Origin: an uncultured Eubacteriales bacterium
Lineage (GTDB): Bacteria; Bacillota_I; Bacilli_A; RF39; UBA660
Length of the DNA stretch: 64,000 nt
Assembly: GCA_905188025.1 (NCBI GenBank)
Contig: CAJJKI010000002.1
Location: 83,618-147,617 of the forward strand
Direction of reading: 5' to 3'
A program made the position numbers and the translations under genes. Shown piece by piece: positions 51,180-59,159 of the stretch. Numbering within the stretch: position 1 is the first letter of the stretch; each line of letters begins with the position of its first letter. The notes below the pieces were generated by a model. It had not been told where the DNA came from and ran no database searches. It worked only from the letters and a program-made list of their open reading frames with translations.

Positions 51180-52322
51180 ATGGAAGATAAGAATAAGAAG
51201 AAAATAGATAATAAGAAGAATGATGAGATAGTTGTGAATTTTAAGTTAGATAAGAAGAAACTATTATATATTTTGGGGGGAATAGGAGTAGTTTTAATTA
51301 TAGTAGTGGGAGTACTACTAGGAGTAAATGGGGGAGATAAGGTGAAGATAGTTAAGAGTGAAGTACAAGAAATTACTTTAGAAGATTATTCAACGGAAGT
51401 ATTTTCAATGAAGATACCTAAAGGTTGGACAGTACAGTCAGGTGGTCAGGGTATATACTATGCTATTAGAGTAACTGATCCAAAGGATGAGAATAATCAA
51501 GTATTTTTAATGTTAAAGATACAGCCAATATTAAAAAGTCAGTCTGCTAAGAAGGCTTGGCAAGATTATGCGATACTAGCTGGAGGTGCTCAATATAATC
51601 TATTTAGTAAAGCTCCAGTATTAGAAAGTGCTACTACAGAGGGATTTTTCCAAGTATTTGGAGATGTTAGTAGTTTTGCAAATAATATAGAGCCAAGTTT
51701 AGCTAGTTTTAAATTTCCAACATTTAATAATTTTACTAAATTAGAAGAAAGTGAATCACAAGCATCACTTAAGAGTGTGGCAATGGATAGTAAAGTTCTT
51801 AGAGCAACATTTACTGGAAGTAAGGGAGAAGCTGGAGAAGGAATGTTTTTGGCAACAGTAGTTAATTTTGGTAATTCTTATCAAATGGGTGTTGATATGG
51901 GTTATTATATGATATATGATATTACAGCAATTACTTCAAAGAAAGATGAATTTATTAATTATCAAGATATATTAATGAAGTGTGTTAATTCAATAGAATT
52001 TACTGATAGTTATGTTAAGAAGACAATAGATGATAGTAATGCACAAACACAACAGTCTTTACAAATTAATGCACAAGTGCAAGCAGCTTTTGATTCATAT
52101 ATGAGTGCTTGGAATAATAGAAGTAAGACATATGATATTATGAGTCAAAAACAAAGTGATGCTACACTAGGATATGAAAGAGTATATGATACAGATACTG
52201 GAGAGATATATAAAGCATATAATGGATTTACTGATGATTATAGTGGTAATAGATATAAGAGTGTAACTGATGATATGTATACTAAGAGTACTAGTGGATA
52301 TATTGAAAAAATAGGTGGATAG
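51180..52322 (+). CDS. Membrane-anchored exported protein, unknown family
   Basis: 380 residues: a very basic cytoplasmic tail of about 30 residues, one membrane segment (LLYILGGIGVVLIIVVGVLL), and a large external domain. The domain begins YSTEVFSMKIPKGWTVQSGG, the opening of PsbP/DcrB-like exported folds ('fsf.iP.gW.v'), and ends with a Gln-rich helix plus LGYERVYDTDTGEIYKAY, a motif seen in similar anchored proteins. RBS AAAGGAG. It is two bases upstream of another anchored protein and probably acts with it at the envelope. Confidence 0.6.
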   Translation: MEDKNKKKIDNKKNDEIVVNFKLDKKKLLYILGGIGVVLIIVVGVLLGVNGGDKVKIVKSEVQEITLEDYSTEVFSMKIPKGWTVQSGGQGIYYAIRVTDPKDENNQVFLMLKIQPILKSQSAKKAWQDYAILAGGAQYNLFSKAPVLESATTEGFFQVFGDVSSFANNIEPSLASFKFPTFNNFTKLEESESQASLKSVAMDSKVLRATFTGSKGEAGEGMFLATVVNFGNSYQMGVDMGYYMIYDITAITSKKDEFINYQDILMKCVNSIEFTDSYVKKTIDDSNAQTQQSLQINAQVQAAFDSYMSAWNNRSKTYDIMSQKQSDATLGYERVYDTDTGEIYKAYNGFTDDYSGNRYKSVTDDMYTKSTSGYIEKIGG

Positions 52323-52324
52323 TA

Positions 52325-53281
52325 ATGAAGAAGAAAATTATATATATAGTTGGAGGGATACTATTAACGGTACTAGTAATAGTAGGAATAATATTATTAG
52401 TTAATAGAGGTGGTAATGGTATTAATCTAAGTAAGTATCCAGATACATTACTAGGAGAAGTATTAAAAAATAAGAATATTAAGATGGAAGATAATCCATA
52501 TAAGAAGTTTATGGGAGGAGAGATACTAAGTAAGGATACTTGGTTTAATGAATATACTTTTATTACAGGTAATAAAGCTTATATCTTTGATCCTGATAAA
52601 TTAAAGAATGGATTAGTTAGTTATAAATTAGTATATACTATTCCTAGTAATATAAAGATAGTTAATATAGGAACACCATATGGAGCTGATATATATTTTT
52701 ATAGTGATGATGATCATAAGTATAGAGTAAGAGATACTAATATAGATAATGATATTAAAGATGAATATAGTATGTTTGATAAGGCTACTTATGGAGAATT
52801 TGGAGATTATTCTTTTAATAAAGAGAATTATACTGTAAGTAGATATAAACAAAAAGTAGATTATGATATTATATGTAATATGTTTTATGTTAAAGATAAT
52901 ATTTTATATGAATTAGTAGAAGAATACTATCATTATCAAGAGAAGAGGTGGGTACCTTTTAAGATAGAAAAAGTAGAGGGTAACTATGAGGGAGAAAAGA
53001 TATTAGATATATATAATGATAGAATTATTAGAACTGATAAGGGATTCTATGAGATAGTTAAATATTATGATAAGGATGGTAATGTTAAGACTACTACTTT
53101 AAAGATGGAGTTACCTAGTAAGTATTATGATGAAGTATTAACTTTTACATATGAATATGTTATTTTAAATGATTATACTTTAATACCTATAAATGATATA
53201 GTTACTAAGAGAAAGAAAGAATATAAGTATAATTATTATGTAGATAAATTTGAAGAGACATTAGAAAAATTTGTAGAATAA
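52325..53281 (+). CDS. Membrane-anchored exported protein, unknown
   Basis: 318 residues. One N-terminal membrane segment (YIVGGILLTVLVIVGIILLV), then about 290 residues of Tyr/Asp/Lys-rich, beta-type sequence without recognised motifs and only one cysteine. Two bases separate it from the upstream anchored protein, so they form an operon closed by the terminator at 53299. Confidence 0.6.
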   Translation: MKKKIIYIVGGILLTVLVIVGIILLVNRGGNGINLSKYPDTLLGEVLKNKNIKMEDNPYKKFMGGEILSKDTWFNEYTFITGNKAYIFDPDKLKNGLVSYKLVYTIPSNIKIVNIGTPYGADIYFYSDDDHKYRVRDTNIDNDIKDEYSMFDKATYGEFGDYSFNKENYTVSRYKQKVDYDIICNMFYVKDNILYELVEEYYHYQEKRWVPFKIEKVEGNYEGEKILDIYNDRIIRTDKGFYEIVKYYDKDGNVKTTTLKMELPSKYYDEVLTFTYEYVILNDYTLIPINDIVTKRKKEYKYNYYVDKFEETLEKFVE

Positions 53282-53298
53282 ATTAATTTCCTCAAGAG

Positions 53299-53321
53299 AG
53301 ATAGTGTATGCTATCTTTTTT
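53299..53321 (+). terminator. Intrinsic terminator
   Basis: AGATAG / CTATCT with TGTATG loop (53299-53316) and a T run, after the anchored-protein operon. Confidence 0.75.
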
Positions 53322-53361
53322 ACTTTTATGTGTTAAAGAATATTTTAGACATATATTATTG

Positions 53362-53390
53362 TTGACTTAGTAAAGGTTATTAGCTATAAT
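53362..53390 (+). promoter_or_regulatory. Sigma-A promoter for the coiled-coil membrane protein pair
   Basis: TTGACT (53362-53367), 17-base spacer, TATAAT (53385-53390), 24 bases before ATG 53414. Confidence 0.8.
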
Positions 53391-53413
53391 ATATGGTACT
53401 TGGAGATGATATT

Positions 53414-53890
53414 ATGAATGAAGAAATCTTAAAGAAAGAGATGGAAATTAATCATTTATCTATAAATTATAAAAGAGTACAAAGAAGACTTGATGATAAA
53501 AAGATTAAAAATAGAAAGAGAATAATTGTTGATACGTTATTTTTAACTACATCAATAGTATTATATACAGTACTTAGACCAATTTCTTTTGCAGGAGGGT
53601 TAACTGCTTTAGGAGTTAGTCAATTGGCTTTTAACTTAATTTCTTATAAAAAATTTGGTTCAAGAATTAAAGAATATGGTAAAAGAGTAAGATTAAATGA
53701 AAAATTAGTACAAATGGAAAAAGAAATGCCTTTATTAAATAAAGAATTAAATGATATGAAAGAGAAGAGCTTAGAATATAAAGAAAATGTTTGTTATAAG
53801 AAAGAAACTCAGAAATTATCAGTAATAAATAATAATAATAATAAAGTTAAAGTAAGAAGATTAGTTAAAGATAATAATAGTAACTTGTAA
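53414..53890 (+). CDS. Coiled-coil / membrane-hairpin protein, paralogue 1
   Basis: 158 residues: a coiled-coil start (EEILKKEMEINHLSINYKRV), a hydrophobic hairpin (residues about 46-78, TLFLTTSIVLYTVLRPISFA and LTALGVSQLAFNLIS), a second coiled-coil, and a tail KVKVRRLVKDNN shared with the next gene. Start at ATG 53414 with TTGGAG eight bases upstream. Unknown function; the shape resembles small membrane organisers. Confidence 0.6.
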   Translation: MNEEILKKEMEINHLSINYKRVQRRLDDKKIKNRKRIIVDTLFLTTSIVLYTVLRPISFAGGLTALGVSQLAFNLISYKKFGSRIKEYGKRVRLNEKLVQMEKEMPLLNKELNDMKEKSLEYKENVCYKKETQKLSVINNNNNKVKVRRLVKDNNSNL

Positions 53891-53965
53891 GATAATTATA
53901 TTATTAACTGTCTTGATCAGATAAATAACTTAAGTTATAATATTTAATAGTTTTGGAGGTTAATT

Positions 53966-54544
53966 ATGAATAAAAATTTAGTACAGATGGATGATAATTC
54001 AGCATTTGTAAGTGATGAAAATGGAAATGTTTCTTTAGTTAGAAGTGAAAATGATGAAGTTAAATTAGAAGATATTTTGAATGTGGAAAATGAGCTTGAG
54101 ACTTCTACTTATCAATATGAGTTAATAAAAGATGAACTTGAAGAACTAAAATTGAAGTTTTCTTATGGAAAAATGGCTAATGTAGGTGCTTTGCTTTGTG
54201 GAGCTTATATTTGTGGTATGAATGTAATTCTTTCTGGGCCATTAAATCTTGGTTTATTTGGTGGAATAACAGGTTACCTTATGGGTAAAGGATTCAGTCT
54301 TTTAGTATTTGGTTCAAGAGTAGGTAGAAATAAAAAGAAGAAACAACTTAGTGATGAAAAATTAGAAATAGAAGGAAAAATAATTGAACTAAATAAAGAG
54401 TTAGAGAATATGAAAGAAAAAGTATCATATGAAAAGAAATCTATTGATACAGTTGAATATAATTATGAGTTACCATTAGCAATTAATAATGTAAACAAAG
54501 TTAAAGTTAGAAAATTAGTTAAAGATAATAATAAGAATAGTTAG
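53966..54544 (+). CDS. Coiled-coil / membrane-hairpin protein, paralogue 2
   Basis: 192 residues, same plan as its neighbour: coiled-coil (LEDILNVENELETSTYQYEL), a glycine-rich hydrophobic hairpin (VGALLCGAYICGMNVILSGP, GLFGGITGYLMGKGFSLLVF), coiled-coil, and the closing KVKVRKLVKDNN. Codon use contains slightly more CTT/CTG and CAG than its paralogue. RBS GGAGG. Probably co-transcribed from the 53362 promoter; hetero-oligomer formation is plausible (inference). Confidence 0.6.
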   Translation: MNKNLVQMDDNSAFVSDENGNVSLVRSENDEVKLEDILNVENELETSTYQYELIKDELEELKLKFSYGKMANVGALLCGAYICGMNVILSGPLNLGLFGGITGYLMGKGFSLLVFGSRVGRNKKKKQLSDEKLEIEGKIIELNKELENMKEKVSYEKKSIDTVEYNYELPLAINNVNKVKVRKLVKDNNKNS

Positions 54545-54552
54545 AAATGTGT

Positions 54553-54581
54553 TTGACATGGATAATACTAAGTGATATAAT
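54553..54581 (+). promoter_or_regulatory. Consensus sigma-A promoter of the glyS operon
   Basis: TTGACA (54553-54558), exactly 17 bases, TATAAT (54576-54581): a perfect consensus, just before the compact T-box. Confidence 0.9.
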
Positions 54582-54587
54582 GGTGTT

Positions 54588-54716
54588 AATTTAATGAGAA
54601 AAGCGATGATGGGCTTGGAAACCTAGTAGCTATATAGATTGAGAGATTCTTAGGAATAAATAAAGTGGAACCGCGGTTAGAGATAATCGTCTTTATATGG
54701 TAAGGATCTTTTTATT
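54588..54716 (+). promoter_or_regulatory. Compact T-box leader, probably glycine type
   Basis: AAAGTGGAACCGCGG (54663-54677) is the T-box antiterminator sequence; GATTCTTA (upstream) pairs with TAAGGATC followed by TTTTT as terminator, with inner AATAAAG/CTTTAT. Only about 75 nt separate the expected transcription start from the T-box sequence, too short for a full stem I with distal AG-bulge and apical loop. GGC in GATGGGCTTGG (54612-54614) could be the Gly specifier. Controls two unknown genes and glyS. Confidence 0.7.
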
Positions 54717-54735
54717 TATCTTTCGGGGGGATATG

Positions 54736-55119
54736 ATGATAAATAATTATTTGTTTTTGTTTATGTATGATATAGGGCTTAGTCTTGGTAAATTGATAGA
54801 TTTAGATGAAGAATTTTATCAGGATATAGTTAACTTTTTATTAGGATTTGATCATAGTGAAGTGAATGATGTGATTAATAAAATGTTATGTATTGATAGA
54901 AAATTAAATGATGGAGATAAGATTATTTTTCCAGTACCAAGTGATTCTAATGAATTAGCTGATTATATGAATAGTGTAATATATAATGGTAAGAAGTTAT
55001 CTAGAGTATTTGATCAGGTTGGATTTGAAGATACACAAAAGATAGCTAAATTGACGGAAGAATTTATTAGTTATTTATATATATTAGCTGATATGAAAAA
55101 GAAGAGATTACGTAGTTAA
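54736..55119 (+). CDS. Unknown protein in the glyS operon (127 aa)
   Basis: Soluble, largely helical protein with acidic character (LGKLIDLDEEFYQDIVNFLL, FDHSEVNDVINKMLCIDRKL). No recognised domain. ATG 54736 is preferred, five bases after GGGGGG; a neighbouring ATG at 54733 and a longer frame inside the T-box terminator are less likely. Lies between the T-box and glyS, so it responds to glycine tRNA charging. Confidence 0.5.
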   Translation: MINNYLFLFMYDIGLSLGKLIDLDEEFYQDIVNFLLGFDHSEVNDVINKMLCIDRKLNDGDKIIFPVPSDSNELADYMNSVIYNGKKLSRVFDQVGFEDTQKIAKLTEEFISYLYILADMKKKRLRS

Positions 55120-55133
55120 TTAGGAGTGATAAT

Positions 55134-55541
55134 ATGCTTAATTTAGAACATGTAAAAGAACAGTTAAATAAATGGAGTTTTAATTATGATAATAATATAG
55201 TACCAGGACATAGTACTTATAAAGTTAAATGGGTTTTACCAATGGGGCCAGTAATGGTTATTGCATCTGAGAAAGCTACATCATATTTATTTGGATTTAA
55301 TGGGGAAGGAATATATATTTTTCCTGTTAAAGGTAATTGGGATATATTAGATTGTTGTTTAATTGAATGGAAGAATATTATAAAGTTTGAGATTAGGAAG
55401 GGTATTTTACTTGAGAATACGATGAATATTACTACTAATGAAATGAAGGTGTCATTAAAGATAAATAAGGTAGTAGCTGGTAATTCTTGGGTTAAAGAGA
55501 ATATTAAGAATTTAGAAGAGTTAAATTATTATAAAAAATAG
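55134..55541 (+). CDS. PH-like or beta-barrel small protein in the glyS operon (135 aa)
   Basis: No signal peptide. Strand-rich sequence (STYKVKWVLPMGPVMVIASE, TSYLFGFNGEGIYIFPVKGN, IEWKNIIKFEIRKGILLENT) suggests a PH-like/YokE-type fold, with the 'W..I..fe.rkG.l...' pattern of such domains. Not assigned to a function. RBS AGGAGTG; six bases before the glyS frame. Confidence 0.5.
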   Translation: MLNLEHVKEQLNKWSFNYDNNIVPGHSTYKVKWVLPMGPVMVIASEKATSYLFGFNGEGIYIFPVKGNWDILDCCLIEWKNIIKFEIRKGILLENTMNITTNEMKVSLKINKVVAGNSWVKENIKNLEELNYYKK

Positions 55542-55556
55542 AGAGGAATGATAAAG

Positions 55557-56930
55557 ATGAAAGATAATAATATGCAGGAATTAGTTAATTATTGTAAGCA
55601 ATATGGATTTATATTTCAAGGTAGTGAAATATATGGAGGATTAGCTAATACATGGGATTTTGGGCCAGTAGGAGTTGAACTTAAAAAGAATATTAAAAAT
55701 GCTTGGATGAAAAGATTTGTTCAAGAAGATGTTAATAATGTTGGACTTGATTCAGCTATTTTAATGAATCCTAAGACATGGGAAGCTTCAGGACATATTA
55801 GTACTTTTAGTGATCCATTAATTGATTGTAAACATTGTAAAACTAGATATAGAGCTGATAAGTTAGTAGAAGATGATGGATGTGACATGGCTGGTGCTAT
55901 GAATGATGAAGAATTAATTAAATATATATATGATCATAAGATAGTTTGTCCTAAATGCGGAAAATTAGATTATACTGATATTAGAAAATTTAATTTAATG
56001 TTTAAAACGTTTCAAGGAGTTACTGAAGATAATAAAAGTACAGTATATTTAAGACCAGAAACTGCTCAAGGAATATTTGTAGATTTTCTTAATGTACAAA
56101 GAAGTATGCGTTTAAAAGTTCCTTTTGGAATAGGTCAAGTGGGAAAAAGTTTTAGAAATGAAATAACTCCAGGTAATTTTATATTTAGAGTTAGAGAATT
56201 TGAACAAATGGAATTAGAATTCTTTTGTAAACCAGGTACTGAACTTGATTGGTTTAAATATTATAAAGATGCTTGTAAAAAATTCTTATTAGATTTAGGA
56301 ATAAAAGAAGAAGATTTAAGACTTAGAGATCATGATCCTGAAGAATTGTGTTTTTATAGTAATGCTACTACGGATATAGAATATAAATTCCCATTTGGAT
56401 GGGGAGAATTATGGGGTATTGCTAGTAGAACTGATTACGACTTAAAACAACACCAAGAATATAGTGGAGTTAGCCAATTATATTTAGATCCTGAAACTAA
56501 TGAAAAATATATACCTTATGTAATAGAACCATCTTTAGGAGTAGAAAGACTATTTTTAACTATTTTATGTAATGGATATAAAAAAGAAGAATTAGAGAAT
56601 GGTGATATAAGGGAAGTAATGAAATTGCATCCTTATTTAGCTCCTTATAAATGTGCAGTATTACCATTAGTTAAAAAATATCATAGTGATAAAGCTATGG
56701 AAGTATATAGAAGTCTTTCTAAGAAATTTATGACAAGCTATGACGAAGCAGGATCTATAGGAAAAAGATATCGTAGACAAGATGCTATAGGTACACCATT
56801 TGCTATTACTATAGATGATAATACTATAAATGAAGGAATGGTTACTATAAGAGATAGAGATACTATGGAACAAGTAACTATTAAATTAGAAGAAATAGAA
56901 AAATATATAGAAGAAAGAATAAAGTTTTAA
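55557..56930 (+). CDS. glyS: Glycyl-tRNA synthetase, dimeric type
   Basis: About 457 residues, the class II alpha2 form as in Staphylococcus and Mycoplasma, not the alpha2beta2 GlyQ/GlyS of Bacillus. Motifs: FIFQGSEIYGGLANTWDFGP, zinc-type cysteines CKHC and CPKC, LRPETAQGIF, motif 2 FRNEITPGNFIFRVREFEQME, and motif 3 PYVIEPSLGVERL. The C-terminal anticodon-binding domain is complete. ATG 55557 chosen over 55548, which abuts the RBS GAGAGGA. Confidence 0.95.
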   Translation: MKDNNMQELVNYCKQYGFIFQGSEIYGGLANTWDFGPVGVELKKNIKNAWMKRFVQEDVNNVGLDSAILMNPKTWEASGHISTFSDPLIDCKHCKTRYRADKLVEDDGCDMAGAMNDEELIKYIYDHKIVCPKCGKLDYTDIRKFNLMFKTFQGVTEDNKSTVYLRPETAQGIFVDFLNVQRSMRLKVPFGIGQVGKSFRNEITPGNFIFRVREFEQMELEFFCKPGTELDWFKYYKDACKKFLLDLGIKEEDLRLRDHDPEELCFYSNATTDIEYKFPFGWGELWGIASRTDYDLKQHQEYSGVSQLYLDPETNEKYIPYVIEPSLGVERLFLTILCNGYKKEELENGDIREVMKLHPYLAPYKCAVLPLVKKYHSDKAMEVYRSLSKKFMTSYDEAGSIGKRYRRQDAIGTPFAITIDDNTINEGMVTIRDRDTMEQVTIKLEEIEKYIEERIKF

Positions 56931-56937
56931 TATCTGT

Positions 56938-56963
56938 AAAGAGAATAAATATTATTCTTTTTT
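56938..56963 (+). terminator. Intrinsic terminator of the glyS operon
   Basis: GAATAA-ATA-TTATTC (56943-56957), extended by A-T pairs, then a T run. Confidence 0.65.
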
Positions 56964-56964
56964 C

Positions 56965-56993
56965 TTGTTTTATAAAGTTATTTATAATATAAT
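56965..56993 (+). promoter_or_regulatory. Possible promoter of the FGE/lectin-like surface gene
   Basis: TTGTTT (56965-56970), 17-base spacer, TATAAT (56988-56993), 24 bases before ATG 57017. The -35 is weak. Confidence 0.5.
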
Positions 56994-57016
56994 ATTCTTA
57001 GTAAAGGAGAATAATT

Positions 57017-58615
57017 ATGGATAGTGAAAGGTCTTTTAAAAATAAAAATCTTTTAGTAATAGTTTTTGAAATAATAGTAATTATATTAGGAGTAGGAGGA
57101 ATTACATTTGCTACTAGTAAATTACTTAATGATAAAACACAAACGGAAGTTAAAGCTGGAGAATATAATATAGATTATGTTGGAGATAAGGAAATATCTT
57201 TTAAAGAAATAGAACCAATGGATGATAAGTTAGTTAATATAGATACTAAAGATAATGTAATTAGAATAGAGTTTTCATTAAGAGGAGTATCTACTAATAA
57301 AGATGATAAGTTGATATATGATATAATGCTTAATGAAATGAATATAGATTGTAGTTTACTTAATGAATATACAAAGTGGAATTTATATAAGAATGGTAAA
57401 TTATTATCTAATGGTAGTTTATCTCCTAGTTTTGATGGGAATGTATTAGGAGATAATATGAGACTTACTAATATACAAGAAGATTTACCTAAATATAATA
57501 AAGATTATGATAAATATGTTTTAATATTTTGGATAAGTGAAAGTTGTGATAATTTACTTACTTGTGAAAAGATAGATCAAAGTAGTATAGCTAATAGTAA
57601 GATGAGTATGAAAGTATTTGTAGCTTTATATGGAGGAGCTAAGAAGAAGTTTGAGAGAGTTCCTAATTATGATAATACTTGTGCTAATAAACCAATACTT
57701 TATAATAATATGATAGCAGTTAATTATAAAGGTGGTGATTGGTATGTAGCTGATAAAGATAATAAGGATAAGAATAATTTATGGTATAGTTATAGTGATA
57801 AGAAGTGGGCTAATGCTGTAGTTGTTAAGAATAATAAATATAATAATACTGGTATGTTAGTAGATAAGAATGATATACTGGGATATTATGTATGGATACC
57901 AAGATACAAATATAAGACTTGGAATGTAGAAGATAGTGTTAATGATACATATAAGGCTTATGATGAAGGAATAGATATTATATTTGAGAATGGTGTTAAT
58001 AAAGTTAATGTAGATAGTTATAAGAATGATCAATATATTACTCATCCAGCTTTTGGAGATAATTTAACTGGTTTTTGGATTAGTAAGTATGAAATTAGTA
58101 AGAATGATGATGGATATGTAAGTAAGAGTGATATAGAGAGTTATCGTAATGATACATTAGATAATTATAAGAATATAATTAATAATTTAACTAATGATTA
58201 TGCTTTAGGTGATAAAGCTAGTAGTATGATAGTTAATAATTTAGAATGGGGATCAGTATTATATTTATCACATAGTAAATATGGTGTATGTGATGGAGAT
58301 GGATGCTCTAGTATAGGTAATAATGATACTTATAAAGCTGGTAATAATAAACAAGATACTACTACTAGAAATGTATATGGAGTATATGATATGTCTGGTG
58401 GAGCTCAAGAATATGTTATTGGTAATTATAAGATAGGTAGTGCTACTTATGAAGTTAAGTTAAGTAATGGAGCAACTTGGTATAATGGTAGTGGGATGTC
58501 ATATGATAGAGAATATCTACTAAGAGGGGGTATGAATAATGGATTATTCTGCTTTGGTGATCTTGGATTTAGTTTAATTGATATGAGTACTAGAAGTGTT
58601 ATTAAAAATAAATAA
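57017..58615 (+). CDS. Anchored surface protein with FGE-sulfatase/C-lectin-like domain
   Basis: 532 residues. N-terminal membrane anchor (LLVIVFEIIVIILGVGGITFA) and TasA-like beta region (residues about 50-220), then a lectin-like part: KWANAVVVKNNKYNNTG, GYYVWIPRYKYKTWNVED, FGDNLTGFWISKYEIS, NNLEWGSVLYLSHSKYGVC and GVYDMSGGAQEYVIG. The last blocks are the formylglycine-enzyme-type core common to large families of variable surface proteins in uncultured Firmicutes. Unlike the 7.2 kb and 58.7 kb relatives, its end (LLRGGMNNGLFCF, RSVIKNK) does not show an NNC-rich variable region. Probably a surface adhesin; not expected to be an enzyme. Confidence 0.7.
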   Translation: MDSERSFKNKNLLVIVFEIIVIILGVGGITFATSKLLNDKTQTEVKAGEYNIDYVGDKEISFKEIEPMDDKLVNIDTKDNVIRIEFSLRGVSTNKDDKLIYDIMLNEMNIDCSLLNEYTKWNLYKNGKLLSNGSLSPSFDGNVLGDNMRLTNIQEDLPKYNKDYDKYVLIFWISESCDNLLTCEKIDQSSIANSKMSMKVFVALYGGAKKKFERVPNYDNTCANKPILYNNMIAVNYKGGDWYVADKDNKDKNNLWYSYSDKKWANAVVVKNNKYNNTGMLVDKNDILGYYVWIPRYKYKTWNVEDSVNDTYKAYDEGIDIIFENGVNKVNVDSYKNDQYITHPAFGDNLTGFWISKYEISKNDDGYVSKSDIESYRNDTLDNYKNIINNLTNDYALGDKASSMIVNNLEWGSVLYLSHSKYGVCDGDGCSSIGNNDTYKAGNNKQDTTTRNVYGVYDMSGGAQEYVIGNYKIGSATYEVKLSNGATWYNGSGMSYDREYLLRGGMNNGLFCFGDLGFSLIDMSTRSVIKNK

Positions 58616-58617
58616 AA

Positions 58618-58665
58618 GAAAATTAAAATATATACAAAATATATAGAATTAATTTTCTTTTTTCT
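58618..58665 (+). terminator. Intrinsic terminator after the surface gene
   Basis: GAAAATTAA / TTAATTTTC at the ends of an A+T-rich loop, followed by TTTTTTC and the CTTGTTATAA sequence also found at 7.09 kb. Confidence 0.6.
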
Positions 58666-58671
58666 TGTTAT

Positions 58672-59049
58672 AAGAAAAAACAATGGGCAAATGTAGTACT
58701 TGTTAATGAAGGTTCAAGAAGTAAGTAATACAACTGGTGTAACAGTAAATGAAGATGATATATTAGCATACTATGTATGGATACCAAGATACAAATATAA
58801 AATGTGGTCAGTAGATAATGAAAGCAAAACTGGTCAAGAACAAGAAATACAAATAGTTTTTGAAAATAAAAATGATATAGCTTATGTTCCAAATGTAGAT
58901 TCTATTATTAGCTGTGCTAGTTTAGAAAGTCCTACTGAAGATAATTATCCTGTTATGGCGCTCTATATAGTGTTACTGCTGAGTGCGGTAGTGATAGTGT
59001 TAGCTACGGTGGTGTTACTTTTCGTTCATTCATATCATATGTTGGTTGA
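58672..59049 (+). pseudogene. Degenerate FGE/lectin-like surface gene with relic variable tail
   Basis: Homologous to the preceding gene but lacking a start, anchor and the central domain. Frame 1 reads KKQWANVVLVNEGSRSK then stops; the sense continues in frame 2 from about 58705 (SNTTGVTVNEDDILAYYVWI, PRYKYKMWSVDNESK), and a second shift near 58950 returns to frame 1 (CYGALYSVTAECGSDSVSYG, then GVTFRSFISYVG and TGA at 59049). The last part resembles the end of the 7.2 kb gene (FRSVVSFVGA). Two frame changes and missing parts make expression of a working protein unlikely. Confidence 0.75.
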
Positions 59050-59064
59050 TTTTGTGATAAGGAA

Positions 59065-59132
59065 ATTGAGTTAATATTGATAGAGATGATGGGTAGGTAG
59101 AGGGAGTTTATCTATGATTTAATTTGATGAAA
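59065..59132 (+). repeat. Conserved flank shared with the 7.59 kb locus (copy B)
   Basis: About 68 nt nearly identical to 7586-7653, starting 16 bases after the restored stop codon of the pseudogene. Contains the same GAGGGAG-N7-ATG-ATT-TAA arrangement. Confidence 0.7.
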
Positions 59133-59159
59133 AGAAAGATAAAGAGAAAGATTTAAGAT

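Noticed and set aside
58700..59074. Intact 124-aa surface protein
   Set aside because: Its last 40 residues are a hydrophobic artefact of reading past a frameshift; the alternative frame gives the homologous ending GVTFRSFISYVG, so it is a pseudogene.
7401..59132. Complete diversity-generating retroelement in the window
   Set aside because: Neither a reverse transcriptase (no Y-x-D-D-type protein) nor an AAC-rich template repeat nor an Avd-like protein was found; only candidate target regions.
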